22,474 nucleotides of DNA from Bacillus sp. AFS037270 (lineage in GTDB: Bacteria > Bacillota > Bacilli > Bacillales_B > DSM-18226). The stretch covers positions 1-22,474 of the forward strand of contig NZ_NUNF01000082.1 of NCBI RefSeq assembly GCF_002585305.1. Reading direction: 5' to 3'. The position numbers were made by a program, and so were the translations under genes. Shown piece by piece: positions 8,158 through 14,156 of this stretch (positions within the stretch are counted from its first letter, which is position 1; each line of letters begins with the position of its first letter). The notes beneath the pieces were generated by a model, which was given only the letters and a program-made list of their open reading frames with translations, was not told the DNA's origin and searched no databases.

Positions 8158-9423
8158 CTACTTTTTCTGATCCTTTAGACGCTTGAATTCCTCGCCCACT
8201 TTTTTCGATACTTCTTTTGGTGACATTTTACCGGATAATAATTCTTGTCCAGTTGCACCAAGAACATCCCACATACCGCTTGGTAAATAAATACGGTCAA
8301 AATATGGCTGGACTTGAACATTTTTAAATGTTTCATAGTCCTCAGAGTAATAGTTTTTGGCATCTGTATTTGTCAAACCTGCAGGTAAGGATGTACCTTC
8401 TGCAATTTCTTTTACAATTTCCGGCTGTGAAATATACTCTAGAAACTTTTTGGCTTCTTTCTTGTGTTTTGAATCCTTCCATACTGCAAGTGTATGGCGT
8501 TCTCCGCCGATCCAAACCGGATCGTCGCCTTTATGAATGACAGGCATTGGGATAACCCCTAATTTCACTTCAGGATTTAACTCTTCTACAGATGGTCCTA
8601 ACATCCCACCACCGATAATAAACCCAATTTTATTTTGAGCCATTAGTTCTGTCATTTGTTGATTTTGAGCGGTTAATACATCCTCGTTCAATAAGCCTTT
8701 ATCCTTCATTTCCTTTAGTTTTTCAGGGAGGAAGGAGTAGTCGGACCAATTAATATTTCCTTCTAATAATTGTTTCTCGGAATCAGGATTCGATTTTGTA
8801 ACGAATAAAGGTGTCAAAAACTGGTCAAAGTATTGACCAAATGACGATTTATCCGAACCAGCGAACCACAATGGAGTGACTTCGCCTTTACTTTTCTTTT
8901 TAATCGTTTCAAGTGCGGTCATAAAGTCATCAAAGGTAGTTGGAGGCTGAATTCCGTACTTCTCTAGTAGTGATTTATTATATGTAATTCCGTCTTTCGC
9001 CTGATTTAATGGATAGGCATAAACTTTCCCTTTGTCATCTTTCAGGATGGGATCTAATGCTGGATCAAGGTTCTTTACCCAATCCATATCACTTAAATCT
9101 TCAACATAATTTCCGTATCGCTTTTGGGCCCAGCCGTGGGTATCAAATAAATCCGGCATATCATTGGCCGCCATTTTTACACGCAGCATACCTTCATAAC
9201 CATCAGCAGGATAATTATATTTAATATCTATCTTAGGATTTTCCTTCTCAAATTTTTGGATGACATTTGTGAGTGTTTTCTGGTCAGCTTCATTTGTTAC
9301 AGTTGAATATAGTGATAATGTTACTTTGCCGCCTTCACTTGATGAAGAACTTTTACTAGAGCAGCCCGCAATGATGGTGGTAAGAGAAGCAGCAATAGCT
9401 AAAACTTTTAATACTTTCCTCAT
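8158..9423 (-). CDS. msmE: Extracellular sugar-binding lipoprotein of the ABC importer (MsmE-like)
   Basis: A 421-residue type 1 solute-binding protein. The signal peptide ends in the lipobox IIAGC with Cys21 as the lipidated residue, followed by a Ser-rich linker; the mature part shows the usual pattern of family 1 sugar binders, with NEADQKTLTNVIQKFEKENP at the start of the fold. It captures alpha-galactosides outside the membrane for the two permeases encoded next. It is the first structural gene of the operon. The ATG is preceded by GGGGG about 7 bases upstream. Substrate is inferred from the two alpha-galactosidases in the operon. Confidence 0.92.
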   Translation of the reverse strand: MRKVLKVLAIAASLTTIIAGCSSKSSSSSEGGKVTLSLYSTVTNEADQKTLTNVIQKFEKENPKIDIKYNYPADGYEGMLRVKMAANDMPDLFDTHGWAQKRYGNYVEDLSDMDWVKNLDPALDPILKDDKGKVYAYPLNQAKDGITYNKSLLEKYGIQPPTTFDDFMTALETIKKKSKGEVTPLWFAGSDKSSFGQYFDQFLTPLFVTKSNPDSEKQLLEGNINWSDYSFLPEKLKEMKDKGLLNEDVLTAQNQQMTELMAQNKIGFIIGGGMLGPSVEELNPEVKLGVIPMPVIHKGDDPVWIGGERHTLAVWKDSKHKKEAKKFLEYISQPEIVKEIAEGTSLPAGLTNTDAKNYYSEDYETFKNVQVQPYFDRIYLPSGMWDVLGATGQELLSGKMSPKEVSKKVGEEFKRLKDQKK

Positions 9424-9468
9424 ATAAATACCCCCTGGATTTCCAAATGTAATGGATTTATTGCCGAT

Positions 9469-9522
9469 TTGTTATCAAAAACTACTTTCAAAATAACAAT
9501 AATTACTAGACAAGTTCACTTG
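9469..9522 (-). promoter_or_regulatory. Candidate operator region of the alpha-galactoside operon
   Basis: Upstream of the binding-protein gene lie two dyads: TTGTTAT and ATAACAA at 9469-9475 and 9493-9499, and the 12-bp palindrome CAAGTTCACTTG at 9511-9522. Either could bind the neighbouring LacI-type repressor. A -10-like TATATTATATA lies further upstream (minus strand, about 9541-9552) but I see no matching -35, so the transcription start is not fixed. Confidence 0.4.
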
Positions 9523-9579
9523 AGCATAGGAAGGAGGCACTATATAATATAGATACTCCTTTTTCTGGAGGGAGTCTGG

Positions 9580-9663
9580 GGTTTATTCATCTGCGTAATA
9601 TGTGATTGGCCGTCACAAATAACAATCTATAAAACTCTAAAGTAGATTACGGATGAATAAGCC
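9580..9663. repeat. Long-range inverted repeat between lacI and the binding-protein gene
   Basis: Arm 9580-9599 and arm 9646-9663 pair over about 17 bases: GG, one mismatch, TTATTCATC, a two-base bulge, then CGTAAT. The 46-base loop contains a second dyad, TGTGATTGGCCGTCACA at 9601-9617. No T-run follows on either strand. It could be an mRNA processing or stability structure that separates repressor from transporter expression, or the remains of a small mobile repeat. Confidence 0.55.
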
Positions 9664-9762
9664 TCTTCCTATCTTTCTTTCATTTGTTTCATAGAACCAT
9701 TTTTCAGGATATTTCGATTGTTTTTCTATGGCATCACCCCCTTTAAAAAGATATTTAAGCAT
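9637..9762 (-). CDS. Possible small ORF (41 codons) after lacI, start codon unclear
   Basis: An open frame runs from ATG at 9762, 9 bases after the lacI stop, to TAG at 9637. The striking point is an internal near-perfect Shine-Dalgarno, AAAGGGGGTGAT (about 9732-9743), followed at ideal spacing by ATA rather than ATG; the only ATG near it opens a two-codon frame (ATG CCA TAG). The 30 residues after the ATA are charged and protein-like (EKQSKYPEKWFYETNER and so on). It may be a small gene that starts at a rare codon, a gene that has lost its start, or chance. I do not recognise the product. Confidence 0.3.
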   Translation of the reverse strand: MLKYLFKGGDAIEKQSKYPEKWFYETNERKIGRGLFIRNLL

Positions 9763-9771
9763 GCAGACAGC

Positions 9772-10800
9772 CTATCTTACAGCACCGCAGCTTTGTCTAA
9801 TTACCAATTCAGAAGGCAATATCACTTTTAATGGGAGTGTTCTTCCATTCAATCGATCCATTAATAGTTTTACTCCTGTTTGACCCATTTCTTTTGTATG
9901 GACTTTTATAGTAGTTAGCGGTGTACTTGTAAACTGAGCAATTTCGATATCATCAAAGCTTACAATGGCGACATCATTTGGAACTGAAAGCTTAGCTTCC
10001 TGTAATGCTTTTAATGCACCAATAGCCATTGGATCACTCGCGATAAAGAATGCTTCCGGAAATTCCCCCAGTTTAAGCGCCTTCTTCATTAATTCGTAAC
10101 CTTGGGCCATTTGATACTCTCCGATAAATGTCCAACTCGGATTGTATAATTCCTCTCTCTTCATCATCTTCTCAAAGGTTGTAAGACGTTCATCCTCAAT
10201 CCTAACTTTCCCGCTATTTACATGTTCCTTTTCTTCTCCGCCAATGTACCCAATCCGTTTGTAACCCACGTTCAATAAATGATTCACTGCTAATTCTGTT
10301 GACTTAACAAAATCGATTACCACTGAGTCATAAAGGGCATCATCTGGAGAATGGTTAATATACACAACGTTTTGAATACAATCACTAACTTTTTTTAAAG
10401 CTGTTTCACTAATTCTGCCAATTACAATCAAACCATCAAAATCATGGATTAGTTGATTAGAGCCTGTTTCATGAAGCCGAAACATACTGCTTGACGTAAT
10501 TCCTTGCTTTAATAATTCTTCCTCTACTCCCTGGCGAATCGACAAGAAGTAAGGATCACTCATTTCTTCTTCTAGTGTTTGGCATAGTAATATCCCAACA
10601 TGGGGTGTTTTTTTTGCAGCTTCCAAATGTTTTTCGGCTTGTCGTTCGAGGATCGTCTTATAACCGAGTTCCTTTGCAGATTGTAATATGCGTAGTCGGG
10701 TCTCCTCTAAAACCGATATGGTCTGATCATTATTCAACACTCTTGAAACAGTTGTGGGAGATACATTTGTCATATTTGCTATATCTTTTATTGTCACCAT
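9772..10800 (-). CDS. LacI/GalR-family repressor of the alpha-galactoside operon
   Basis: A 342-residue regulator. The N-terminal helix-turn-helix MVTIKDIANMTNVSPTTVSR and hinge-helix region VLNND...RILQSAKELGYK are classic LacI family, followed by a periplasmic-binding-protein-like effector domain (about 60-340) with YIGGE and SFDDIEIA motifs. A longer frame begins at a GTG at 10815, but that GTG is part of the Shine-Dalgarno GGAGAGG, so I place the start at the ATG at 10800, 6 bases after it. It is the nearest regulator to the transporter genes and faces the same way, so it most likely represses them and is released by an alpha-galactoside or galactose. Confidence 0.9.
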   Translation of the reverse strand: MVTIKDIANMTNVSPTTVSRVLNNDQTISVLEETRLRILQSAKELGYKTILERQAEKHLEAAKKTPHVGILLCQTLEEEMSDPYFLSIRQGVEEELLKQGITSSSMFRLHETGSNQLIHDFDGLIVIGRISETALKKVSDCIQNVVYINHSPDDALYDSVVIDFVKSTELAVNHLLNVGYKRIGYIGGEEKEHVNSGKVRIEDERLTTFEKMMKREELYNPSWTFIGEYQMAQGYELMKKALKLGEFPEAFFIASDPMAIGALKALQEAKLSVPNDVAIVSFDDIEIAQFTSTPLTTIKVHTKEMGQTGVKLLMDRLNGRTLPLKVILPSELVIRQSCGAVR

Positions 10801-10873
10801 CTTAAACCTCTCCACTAATAAATTTACTTATATTCCATAAAATATCACTAAATCATTTACCATGTTCTACCTT

Positions 10874-10903
10874 ATGATATCAACTAATGAAAGGGTTTTC
10901 AAT
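10874..10903 (-). promoter_or_regulatory. lacI promoter overlapped by a cre-like site
   Basis: On the minus strand TTGAAA (10897-10902) and TATCAT (10874-10879) are spaced 17 bases, a good SigA promoter. TGAAAGGGTTTTCA at 10888-10901 overlaps the -35; it differs from the CcpA consensus TGAAANCGNTTTCA only at the central C. It may be a catabolite-repression site or, as LacI-family operators look alike, an auto-operator of the repressor. Confidence 0.6.
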
Positions 10904-11196
10904 ATTATTTTTAGAAAATTTAGTAAAAATATTACCATTCTTTTTAAGGGTTCTAATCTAAGTCAACTGTTGGCTTGTATCAAACTTTTACAACCTCTAA
11001 ACTCCATTTAACTGTCCTAAAAGTTTTGGCAGAATAAGAATGTGGATTTATTAGGGTAATAACGATAAATAAACCTACTAAATATATCACTAATTTTTTT
11101 AAGACAACAATAGAAATGAATAGGTTAGTTTATAGAAATAATCCCTACAGTCTGTAAGGTGCTACCCCGATTACCAATTTGCTAAGACCTATACAA
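10904..11196. other. AT-rich intergenic stretch without a recognisable gene
   Basis: Between the lacI promoter and the terminator at 11197 I find no open frame with a ribosome binding site and no structured RNA I can name. The word ATATCACTAA occurs twice around here (10842-10851 near the lacI start and about 11083-11092), without clear meaning. Confidence 0.5.
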
Positions 11197-11232
11197 CAAA
11201 GAAAGGTCAACCAGCAATTTGGTTGACCTAAG
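11197..11232 (-). terminator. Terminator of the IDEAL-domain gene, possibly bidirectional
   Basis: A perfect 10-bp stem, AGGTCAACCA (11204-11213) with TGGTTGACCT (11220-11229), loop of 6. On the minus strand it is followed by TTCTTTG; on the plus strand by TAAGGATTTTTT. It lies about 35 bases after the stop of the gene at 11264. Confidence 0.8.
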
Positions 11233-11263
11233 GATTTTTTCTCATTTATATTAAGGTTTCTAT

Positions 11264-11575
11264 TTATAATTGATTCACCAGTTGGTTCATTGAGTTTAAT
11301 TTCGATGACAACTCAATAAACCACTCTTCATCCCCAGTTGATAATGCCAAGTCGATTAAAAATTGAACTTGCGCCTTGTTTGACACGTTAGAAACAGGCA
11401 GTCTCTTCACTCGTTCACTTAACATTGAAACCTTTTTTCCAATGATCTCATTATTGTCACTCGTAACAACAGTTACCTTAACGATTCCTGAAGTATCAAG
11501 TGATTCAATAAACCCCATGACTAATTCCCCATCCCGTAATGTTCCCTTAATCCAATCACCTGTTTGTAACAACAT
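11264..11575 (-). CDS. IDEAL-domain protein
   Basis: A 103-residue soluble protein. The C-terminal half carries the IDEAL motif, here LIDLALSTGDEEWFIELSSKL, a short alpha-helical domain found in Bacillus proteins such as YpiB. The N-terminal half (about 1-60) is a predicted beta-rich module with GTLRDGELVMGFIESLD. Molecular role unknown. A GTG at 11584 opens a longer frame but touches the Shine-Dalgarno AGGAAGG, so the ATG at 11575 is chosen, 8 bases from it. It follows the Rrf2 gene in the same direction, and one of the four TGTAA-N9-TTACA dyads lies just upstream, so it may belong to the same regulon. Confidence 0.8.
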   Translation of the reverse strand: MLLQTGDWIKGTLRDGELVMGFIESLDTSGIVKVTVVTSDNNEIIGKKVSMLSERVKRLPVSNVSNKAQVQFLIDLALSTGDEEWFIELSSKLNSMNQLVNQL

Positions 11576-11625
11576 TCTTTTCACCTTCCTAAATATTTTA
11601 GTCTTTTTATGCCTGTTAGTTTTAA

Positions 11626-11648
11626 TCTGTAATTTTTTTTATTACAAT
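11626..11648 (-). promoter_or_regulatory. Rrf2/SaiR-type dyad, site 4 (before the IDEAL gene)
   Basis: TCTGTAA, nine bases, TTACAAT. Read on the minus strand it matches site 2 (12951-12973, plus strand) at 21 of 23 positions, including the A8 tract in the spacer. No TTGACA lies at the position seen for sites 1 and 3. Confidence 0.5.
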
Positions 11649-11690
11649 TTATCTAAAAAGAAATCTGCGACCAAAAATCAGCTACAACGC

Positions 11691-12104
11691 TTATTCTTCT
11701 TTATTAACAAGGTCGATAATTTCTTTCAGTGTATAGTCCTTTAAATATTCACCCAAATGTTCTTCAGCACCTAAGAAGATAGAAAATAGGACTCTTTGCA
11801 TATTCGCACCTACAATACACCGTTCATTTGAATCTGGACACTTCGGCTGCAGAGCACCTTCAGAGGTGATCTTATAAATATCCCAGAGATTAACTTCATT
11901 TAGTTCTAGAGCAAACAAAAATCCGCCGCCAGGTCCCTCTTTTGATTTTATAAATCCATGTTTTTTTAACAAACTTAGCACTTTACGAATCCGCACAGGG
12001 TGTACACAGGCACTCGCTGAAATAGCATCACTTGTCGACATCCGGTCGGGCTGCAGCGCAAGAAAAGTTAAACTATGAATGGCTAGTGTAAAATCACTAT
12101 TCAT
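11691..12104 (-). CDS. saiR: Rrf2-family repressor, SaiR-like
   Basis: A 137-residue winged-helix regulator: MNSDFTLAIHSL at the N-terminus, a helix-turn-helix around 23-42 (SDAISASACVHPVRIRKVLS) and the wing KSKEGPGGGF, all typical of Rrf2. It has Cys33, Cys89 and Cys96 (PKCPDSNERC); the last two could be redox or metal ligands. In Bacillus anthracis the Rrf2 protein SaiR is encoded in the spxA2 operon and represses it; the gene order here (spx, small stress gene, Rrf2) matches, so I name it SaiR-like by context. The ATG at 12104 follows AGGAGGG; the frame open to 12140 has no such site. It has its own promoter covered by its putative operator, implying autorepression. Confidence 0.85.
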   Translation of the reverse strand: MNSDFTLAIHSLTFLALQPDRMSTSDAISASACVHPVRIRKVLSLLKKHGFIKSKEGPGGGFLFALELNEVNLWDIYKITSEGALQPKCPDSNERCIVGANMQRVLFSIFLGAEEHLGEYLKDYTLKEIIDLVNKEE

Positions 12105-12188
12105 GGCCTGCCCTCCTAAGAAATAAAAACTGCAAATCACCTTATTATTTCATTTATTTTTAGCATCATTAATACTATTTAGTAACGC

Positions 12189-12223
12189 ACTGTAATACTA
12201 AACGTTACAGATTAGCTTGTCAA
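12189..12223 (-). promoter_or_regulatory. Promoter of the Rrf2 gene with operator site 3
   Basis: On the minus strand TTGACA (12218-12223) is followed by 17 bases and TAGTAT (-10). The dyad TCTGTAA-N9-TTACAGT (12189-12211) begins 6 bases after the -35 and covers the -10, the same geometry as upstream of spx. Confidence 0.75.
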
Positions 12224-12271
12224 ATATCTAGATAATTAGTGCTAAACTATCTCCTTCAAGCAAGTATAAAT

Positions 12272-12406
12272 TTAAACATTCCATTGTTTTTTAACTTGTT
12301 CTTCTGCTATCATTTTAATTTTTTCCCATGGCAATTCTTTTTTCACAAGGACATTTGTATGATAATTTCTTTCTTTATAATTAACTGTTACGAATACTTC
12401 AATCAT
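12272..12406 (-). CDS. Small stress-response protein, BA3454 family
   Basis: A 44-residue product, MIEVFVTVNYKERNYHTNVL at the start and EEQVKKQWNV at the end. The pattern of an EV-V-VNY beta hairpin followed by a helix ending in QVKKQW matches what I remember as the BA3454 family of stress-response proteins. The ATG has AAGGAGG 9 bases upstream. It starts 28 bases after the spx stop and shares its direction, so it is almost certainly co-transcribed with spx. Molecular function is not known. Confidence 0.82.
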   Translation of the reverse strand: MIEVFVTVNYKERNYHTNVLVKKELPWEKIKMIAEEQVKKQWNV

Positions 12407-12434
12407 TTCTTTTTCCTCCTTCATTATTTATTCT

Positions 12435-12830
12435 TTAATTGGCCATTCTTTGTAATTCAGTACTCAAGAATGTGCGAAGTTTACGGGGAAGAAAGCTGCG
12501 GATTTCCTCGTCGTTATAGCCTACCTGTAATCTTTTTTCATCCATGATAATCGGCCGGCGCAACATTTTTGGGTTCTCCATGATTAATCTGTAAAAATCA
12601 TTAAGCGGAAGAGATTCAATATTTATATTTAATTCCTGGAAGGCTTTCGAATTTGTTGAAATAATTTCGCTAGTTCCCTCTTCAGTCAAGCGAAGAATCG
12701 ATTTAATCTCATCGACTGTAAGGGGATTAGATAATATGTTTCTTTCGATATAGTCAATATGATGTTCCTCAAGCCACGCTTTTGCTTTACGGCAAGAACC
12801 ACAGCTTGGAGTCGAATAAAGAGTCACCAT
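12435..12830 (-). CDS. spxA2: Spx-family transcriptional regulator (SpxA2-like)
   Basis: A 131-residue ArsC-fold protein, the exact length of B. subtilis Spx and clearly alike along its whole length. The redox switch C10-G-S-C13 is intact, Gly52 of the RNA polymerase alpha-CTD contact lies in [14 protein letters not shown] is at 91-95, and the C-terminus ends AN as in the ClpXP-degraded Spx. It binds the RNA polymerase alpha subunit and activates thiol and oxidative stress genes when the CxxC is oxidised. Linkage to an Rrf2 repressor and a BA3454-type gene points to the SpxA2 paralogue rather than the housekeeping SpxA1. AAGGAG lies 10 bases before the ATG. The leader is long (about 190 bases). 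Confidence 0.9.
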   Translation of the reverse strand: MVTLYSTPSCGSCRKAKAWLEEHHIDYIERNILSNPLTVDEIKSILRLTEEGTSEIISTNSKAFQELNINIESLPLNDFYRLIMENPKMLRRPIIMDEKRLQVGYNDEEIRSFLPRKLRTFLSTELQRMAN

Positions 12831-12950
12831 GCTTTAAACACTCCTTACATATAATTTGGTATACATGAGATATCAGTTAGGTAGGTACCCCATTGTGAGT
12901 TGGATTAAACATAGCTTTATTTTATAGATCCTAACTTTACACATCCTTAA

Positions 12951-12973
12951 AATGTAATAAAAAAAATTACAGT
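12951..12973 (-). promoter_or_regulatory. Rrf2/SaiR-type dyad, site 2 (spx leader)
   Basis: AATGTAA, nine bases, TTACAGT. It lies 68 bases downstream of site 1, inside the predicted spx leader, where bound repressor could block elongation or loop to site 1. Confidence 0.6.
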
Positions 12974-13018
12974 TTAGCTCGAGTAATACCTATCACCTAA
13001 CTCATTTTCATTCCCTAT

Positions 13019-13053
13019 ACTGTAACTTTAATCTTTACAGTTAAAAATGTCAA
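13019..13053 (-). promoter_or_regulatory. spx promoter with operator site 1
   Basis: On the minus strand TTGACA (13048-13053), 17 bases, then TAAAGT (13025-13030). The perfect dyad ACTGTAA-N9-TTACAGT (13019-13041) starts 6 bases after the -35 and covers the -10, so a bound repressor would exclude RNA polymerase. The remaining part of this intergenic stretch (13054-13262) shows only a weak 10-bp hairpin near 13147-13173 without a T-run. Confidence 0.75.
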
Positions 13054-13262
13054 ATGGAAGGTATTGGTTTAATGTAAAATTTCATTGCCAATTATGATTA
13101 CCGGAAATATCGAGGTCGGCTTGTAAGTTTATTAATGAATATGGAAGGCTCACTGCCCGGAACAGTAAGCCTATATGTGAGTGAATATATGAACCTATGA
13201 TTTGAGTATTGCCAAAGAACCCGGGATAAACAAAAGGAGACTACAACCAGCCTTGTTTTAAA

Positions 13263-13760
13263 TTACATATTCATCATATCATGACCTCCTGAAGAACCTG
13301 AGCCTAAGGAAGGATCAATCATTCCGAAGATCATCGCAATGTGAGCTATGATTAAGAAAATACTAACAAAGATTGCATGGATTTTCAGCTTCTCTTCTAC
13401 CGTTTTGTGTCTATAAATCAGTCCTAAATCAAGTAATGCCATTCCTAGGAAAGGTACGATACCGAGCAGATAGAAAGTTACAGCAACAACGTCAATCCAG
13501 CCCTTCCATTCACCATGAACAGTGAGCGGAATATAAGCGTTTTTCATTAGGTAAATGAAAACACCTGTAAAATAGGTCCCCGCAAAAATACCTGTTACTT
13601 TATTTAATTTTTTCAACGCACCATCTAATTTTCGTGTGAATAAGATAGCAATTTCTGTAATCGCCAAAATCTCGGCACAAATAACCGGAACCGCCATAAA
13701 AATTAATAAATTCCAAGGCTGATTGTCTGCAAGTAAACCCATGTAATGCGTCATATTCAT
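13263..13760 (-). CDS. Four-helix membrane protein with Met/His-rich tail
   Basis: A 165-residue integral membrane protein with four predicted helices (about 17-41, 55-77, 88-116, 126-148). The C-terminal tail reads GGHDMMNM, and His5, His82, His118, His128 and His140 lie near membrane edges or inside helices, so metal or haem binding is possible. I believe the family is called DUF6803 in current databases but cannot check. The tail resembles the HDMEGM motifs of the Met-rich protein at 19840, and the promoter carries the same 11-bp direct repeats as that operon. AGGAG lies 8 bases before the ATG. Function unknown; a role in copper or redox balance of the envelope is inference. Confidence 0.75.
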   Translation of the reverse strand: MNMTHYMGLLADNQPWNLLIFMAVPVICAEILAITEIAILFTRKLDGALKKLNKVTGIFAGTYFTGVFIYLMKNAYIPLTVHGEWKGWIDVVAVTFYLLGIVPFLGMALLDLGLIYRHKTVEEKLKIHAIFVSIFLIIAHIAMIFGMIDPSLGSGSSGGHDMMNM

Positions 13761-13792
13761 GTCTAACTCTCCTCTATTTATCTGATACTCTT

Positions 13793-13839
13793 AATATAGG
13801 AAAAAAGTATGCAGAAATTTAGCAGAAACCTTGAAGAAA
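13793..13839 (-). promoter_or_regulatory. Direct-repeat activator site and -10 for the membrane protein gene
   Basis: Three tandem 11-bp units, in transcription order TTTCTTCAAGG (13829-13839), TTTCTGCTAAA (13818-13828) and TTTCTGCATAC (13807-13817), then exactly 8 bases and TATATT (13793-13798). There is no normal -35: the last repeat takes its place. This is the layout of a promoter activated by an OmpR-type regulator. Confidence 0.7.
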
Positions 13840-13935
13840 ATGTGTAAAATGTCGAATAACATCTATACATTCACAGTTTGGACAAAGCCTGCTTTATAAA
13901 CTTAGAAATAAAAAGATTTTCGACTATCGGCTAAC

Positions 13936-13966
13936 AAAAAAACCGTAACCTACAAGGATACGGCTT
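13936..13966 (-). terminator. Terminator of the csoR-copZ-copA operon
   Basis: CCGTA-A-CCT (13943-13951) pairs with AGG-A-TACGG (13955-13963), an 8-bp stem with one A-A mismatch; on the minus strand it is followed by seven T. It lies 44 bases after the stop of the small gene at 14011, so that gene belongs to the operon. Confidence 0.8.
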
Positions 13967-14010
13967 TAACAATTACTTTAATTTTACGAATTGGGAAGTT
14001 CACTTTATGG

Positions 14011-14145
14011 TTAATGCCCTTTTACATTCATTTGCTCTTGATGAGAAGGATTAGAATCGGATCCGGCAATTGATACATATATTCCATAACCAACCATCAC
14101 TATTAATAAATAAGCAATTGCTGAAAGTGCCCACTTTTTCCACAT
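14011..14145 (-). CDS. Small one-helix membrane protein encoded after copA
   Basis: A 44-residue product: MWKKWALSAIAYLLIVMVGY and on to an outer part with SDSNPSHQEQMNVKGH. There is one membrane helix (about 6-27) with a short polar tail holding two His and one Met. The ATG is 11 bases after the copA stop and has GAGGTGA upstream, and the operon terminator comes after it, so it is a genuine operon member. Possible roles are regulation or stabilisation of CopA, as small membrane proteins do for other P-type ATPases; this is inference. I do not recognise the family. Confidence 0.72.
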   Translation of the reverse strand: MWKKWALSAIAYLLIVMVGYGIYVSIAGSDSNPSHQEQMNVKGH

Positions 14146-14156
14146 GATGCTCACCT

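Noticed and set aside
9601..9617. CRP/FNR-like dyad TGTGA-N7-TCACA
   Set aside because: The spacer is seven, not six, bases, it is not placed against a promoter I can define, and it lies in the loop of a larger stem; kept only as part of that structure.
2390..10800. Idea that the sugar operon is broken because the ATPase is missing
   Set aside because: CUT1 importers of Bacillus regularly use a shared MsmX-type ATPase, and all genes present are full length with intact motifs.
11626..11648. Dyad with T8 tract as a terminator of the Rrf2 gene
   Set aside because: The T-run is inside the loop rather than after the stem, so it cannot work as an intrinsic terminator; the match to the other dyads fits better.
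12239..12547. 102-codon plus-strand frame rich in Phe and Tyr
   Set aside because: Antisense to the small stress gene and the end of spx; the Phe-rich run is the complement of A-rich codons.
13147..13173. Hairpin AGGCT-n-ACTG / CAGT-n-AGCCT between spx and the membrane protein gene as a terminator
   Set aside because: The stem has a mismatch and no T-run follows on either strand.
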